DNA from: Megalonaias nervosa
Taxonomy: Eukaryota > Mollusca > Bivalvia > Unionida > Unionidae
Assembly: GCA_016617855.1 (NCBI GenBank)
Contig: JAECUM010004998.1
Coordinates: forward strand, 62,001 to 126,000
Direction: 5' to 3'
Length of the DNA: 64,000 bases
The translations under genes and the position numbers were made by a program. The notes under the pieces were generated by a model that worked only from the letters and a program-made list of their open reading frames with translations, was not told the DNA's origin and searched no databases. Below, in pieces: positions 62,955 to 64,000 of this stretch. The number at the start of each line of letters is the position of its first letter. Position 1 is the first letter of the stretch.

Positions 62955-63122
62955 CAGTAAAACCTGTCTTGTTAGACCACTGCTATGAGAGGCCACCTGT
63001 TCTGCAAGACCAGGATCTCCACGCACAGATTTATTGATTGTATAGAGTTATGAGAGACCACCTGTTTTGAGAGACCATTATTTTTTGGCAGAAGAGGTGG
63101 TCTTTCAAAACAGGTTCTACTA
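62955..63122. mobile_element. Palindromic TA-flanked MITE, 168 bp
   Basis: The left end CAGTAAAACCTGTCTTGTTA is mirrored by the right end, whose complement begins TAGTAGAACCTGTTTTGAAA. 'gagaccacctgttttga' recurs inside. A TA stands left of the element (62953-62954). TIR length is near 28 bp with mismatches. No ORF. Confidence 0.75.
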
Positions 63123-64000
63123 TGTTAATCTTACCACAAAACAATGCTGTAAAAGCATCAGTCATAATGAAAATTATGACACCACAGGCATAAATTCAGG
63201 TGACAAAATTAGAGACACTGATAGACTTCAACAGTAATGACAGGAAAGGGGTGGGGGAGAATGCCCAATCATCTGCCTATGAAATACATGGTTCGTAAAA
63301 CTTTAAACACTCTTGAATTTCAAGGCTTGCCTTGAAAACTTGATTTCAAAACTGGTTCTATCATTGAAAAATCCTTGAATTTGTCACCAAAATATCAGAA
63401 TCAGTGGGAATACATGATGTTAAACCTTCTCAGATTTTTCCATCAAGACCAGAGAAACTGATTAAAAATTATGAGCCAGTTTGAGTGATTCTAGATCTGA
63501 GCCTGTTACTATGCAACTGCTCATCAGGCCAGAGTGCAAATGATCATCTGTTATTTTTTGATGCTAATATTTATTGGTCTTTATGTACAACAAAAATAGA
63601 GAATTGTATGAGAAAAGATTTAATACATGCACTGTAAGAAAATAAAGGATACAAGTGTATTCTGTGTTGATCCTAGTTTAGTGAAACTGAGCTAGGCTGA
63701 TCCCAGCATGAAGAAAGTTTTTTATCCTATTTGAAACTGTAAAAGTAATGTATTACACAGGCATAACCTTTACATTATTAGTATAGCATATGAGTATCCG
63801 ATTGGGGAAAATGCCAAAATGAATTTGATATTAAAATATATCAAATGAGAGCCCCTATGAGTTTGAATGTGAAAATCCATTTGGAAGGAATGGTGCCCAA
63901 AGCACACGACACTAAATGTATGTACACAACTGTACCTGAGGAAAAAGAAGTCAGTTAAGGTGAAATCTGACGTAGCGCGTATAACATGACAATGACCATC

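Larger units (their letters stand above)
54051..64000. other. 3' flank without identified gene
   Basis: Contains S1 and S2 units, a SINE tail, a minus-strand LINE 3' end, an ORF-bearing block at 61.2-61.7 kb, a 425 bp duplication and a palindromic MITE, listed separately. An 11 bp G run is at 54096-54106. 54670-55900, 57100-58630 and 63130-64000 show no named feature. Confidence 0.6.

Overview
This is eukaryotic, AT-rich genomic DNA with short exons separated by long, repeat-filled introns, GT/AG splice sites, SINEs with RNA polymerase III boxes, LINE remnants and TIR elements. The one gene I can reconstruct is the invertebrate counterpart of vertebrate ANKRD11/ANKRD12. Protein divergence and the repeat landscape suggest a marine invertebrate, most likely a mollusc (perhaps a bivalve). 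The species cannot be fixed from the sequence alone.

The gene lies on the + strand and enters from the left, its 5' exons being outside the window. Eleven coding exons are recognisable: 618-794, 5235-5420, 11000-11142, 12493-12730, 13954-15612, 30537-30754, 33021-33149, 39850-39948, 43240-43383, 48838-48936 and 53131-53310. Every junction has GT/AG borders and matching phase (1,1,0,1,1,0,0,0,0,0). The joined reading frame has 1089 complete codons plus stop. In order it carries a basic segment with the conserved SERQQLAMLMKMT motif, four ankyrin repeats, a long Ser-rich and charged low-complexity region, and the conserved ANKRD11/12 C-terminal domain. Residue numbers below count from the first complete codon, at 620. 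A 3'UTR with AATAAA at 54026 follows.

The rest is intron and 3' flank. The 14.9 kb intron between exons 5 and 6 of the window (15613-30536) is a transposon graveyard. It holds a 5'-truncated LINE inserted into an older repeat, a minus-strand LINE with readable reverse-transcriptase motifs that is itself interrupted by a 506 bp TIR element, degenerate retroelement-like ORFs, and an identical 201 bp tandem duplication. Other introns hold several tRNA-derived SINE families, three unrelated tandem-array families with monomers of about 115-145 bp, a 75 bp minisatellite, another minus-strand LINE RT relic, a TTAA-flanked MITE, and a TA-flanked element present both full length (1.67 kb) and as an internal-deletion derivative (276 bp).

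The flank after 54.05 kb holds no gene I can identify. One block at 61.2-61.7 kb has overlapping ORFs of unknown meaning. I found no convincing new multi-gene system. The most interesting items are the compact ANKRD11/12 homologue, the datable nested insertions, the parent/deletion-derivative element pair, nuclear-receptor-like DR1 motifs carried by a dispersed repeat, and a perfect hairpin with a template-switch signature.
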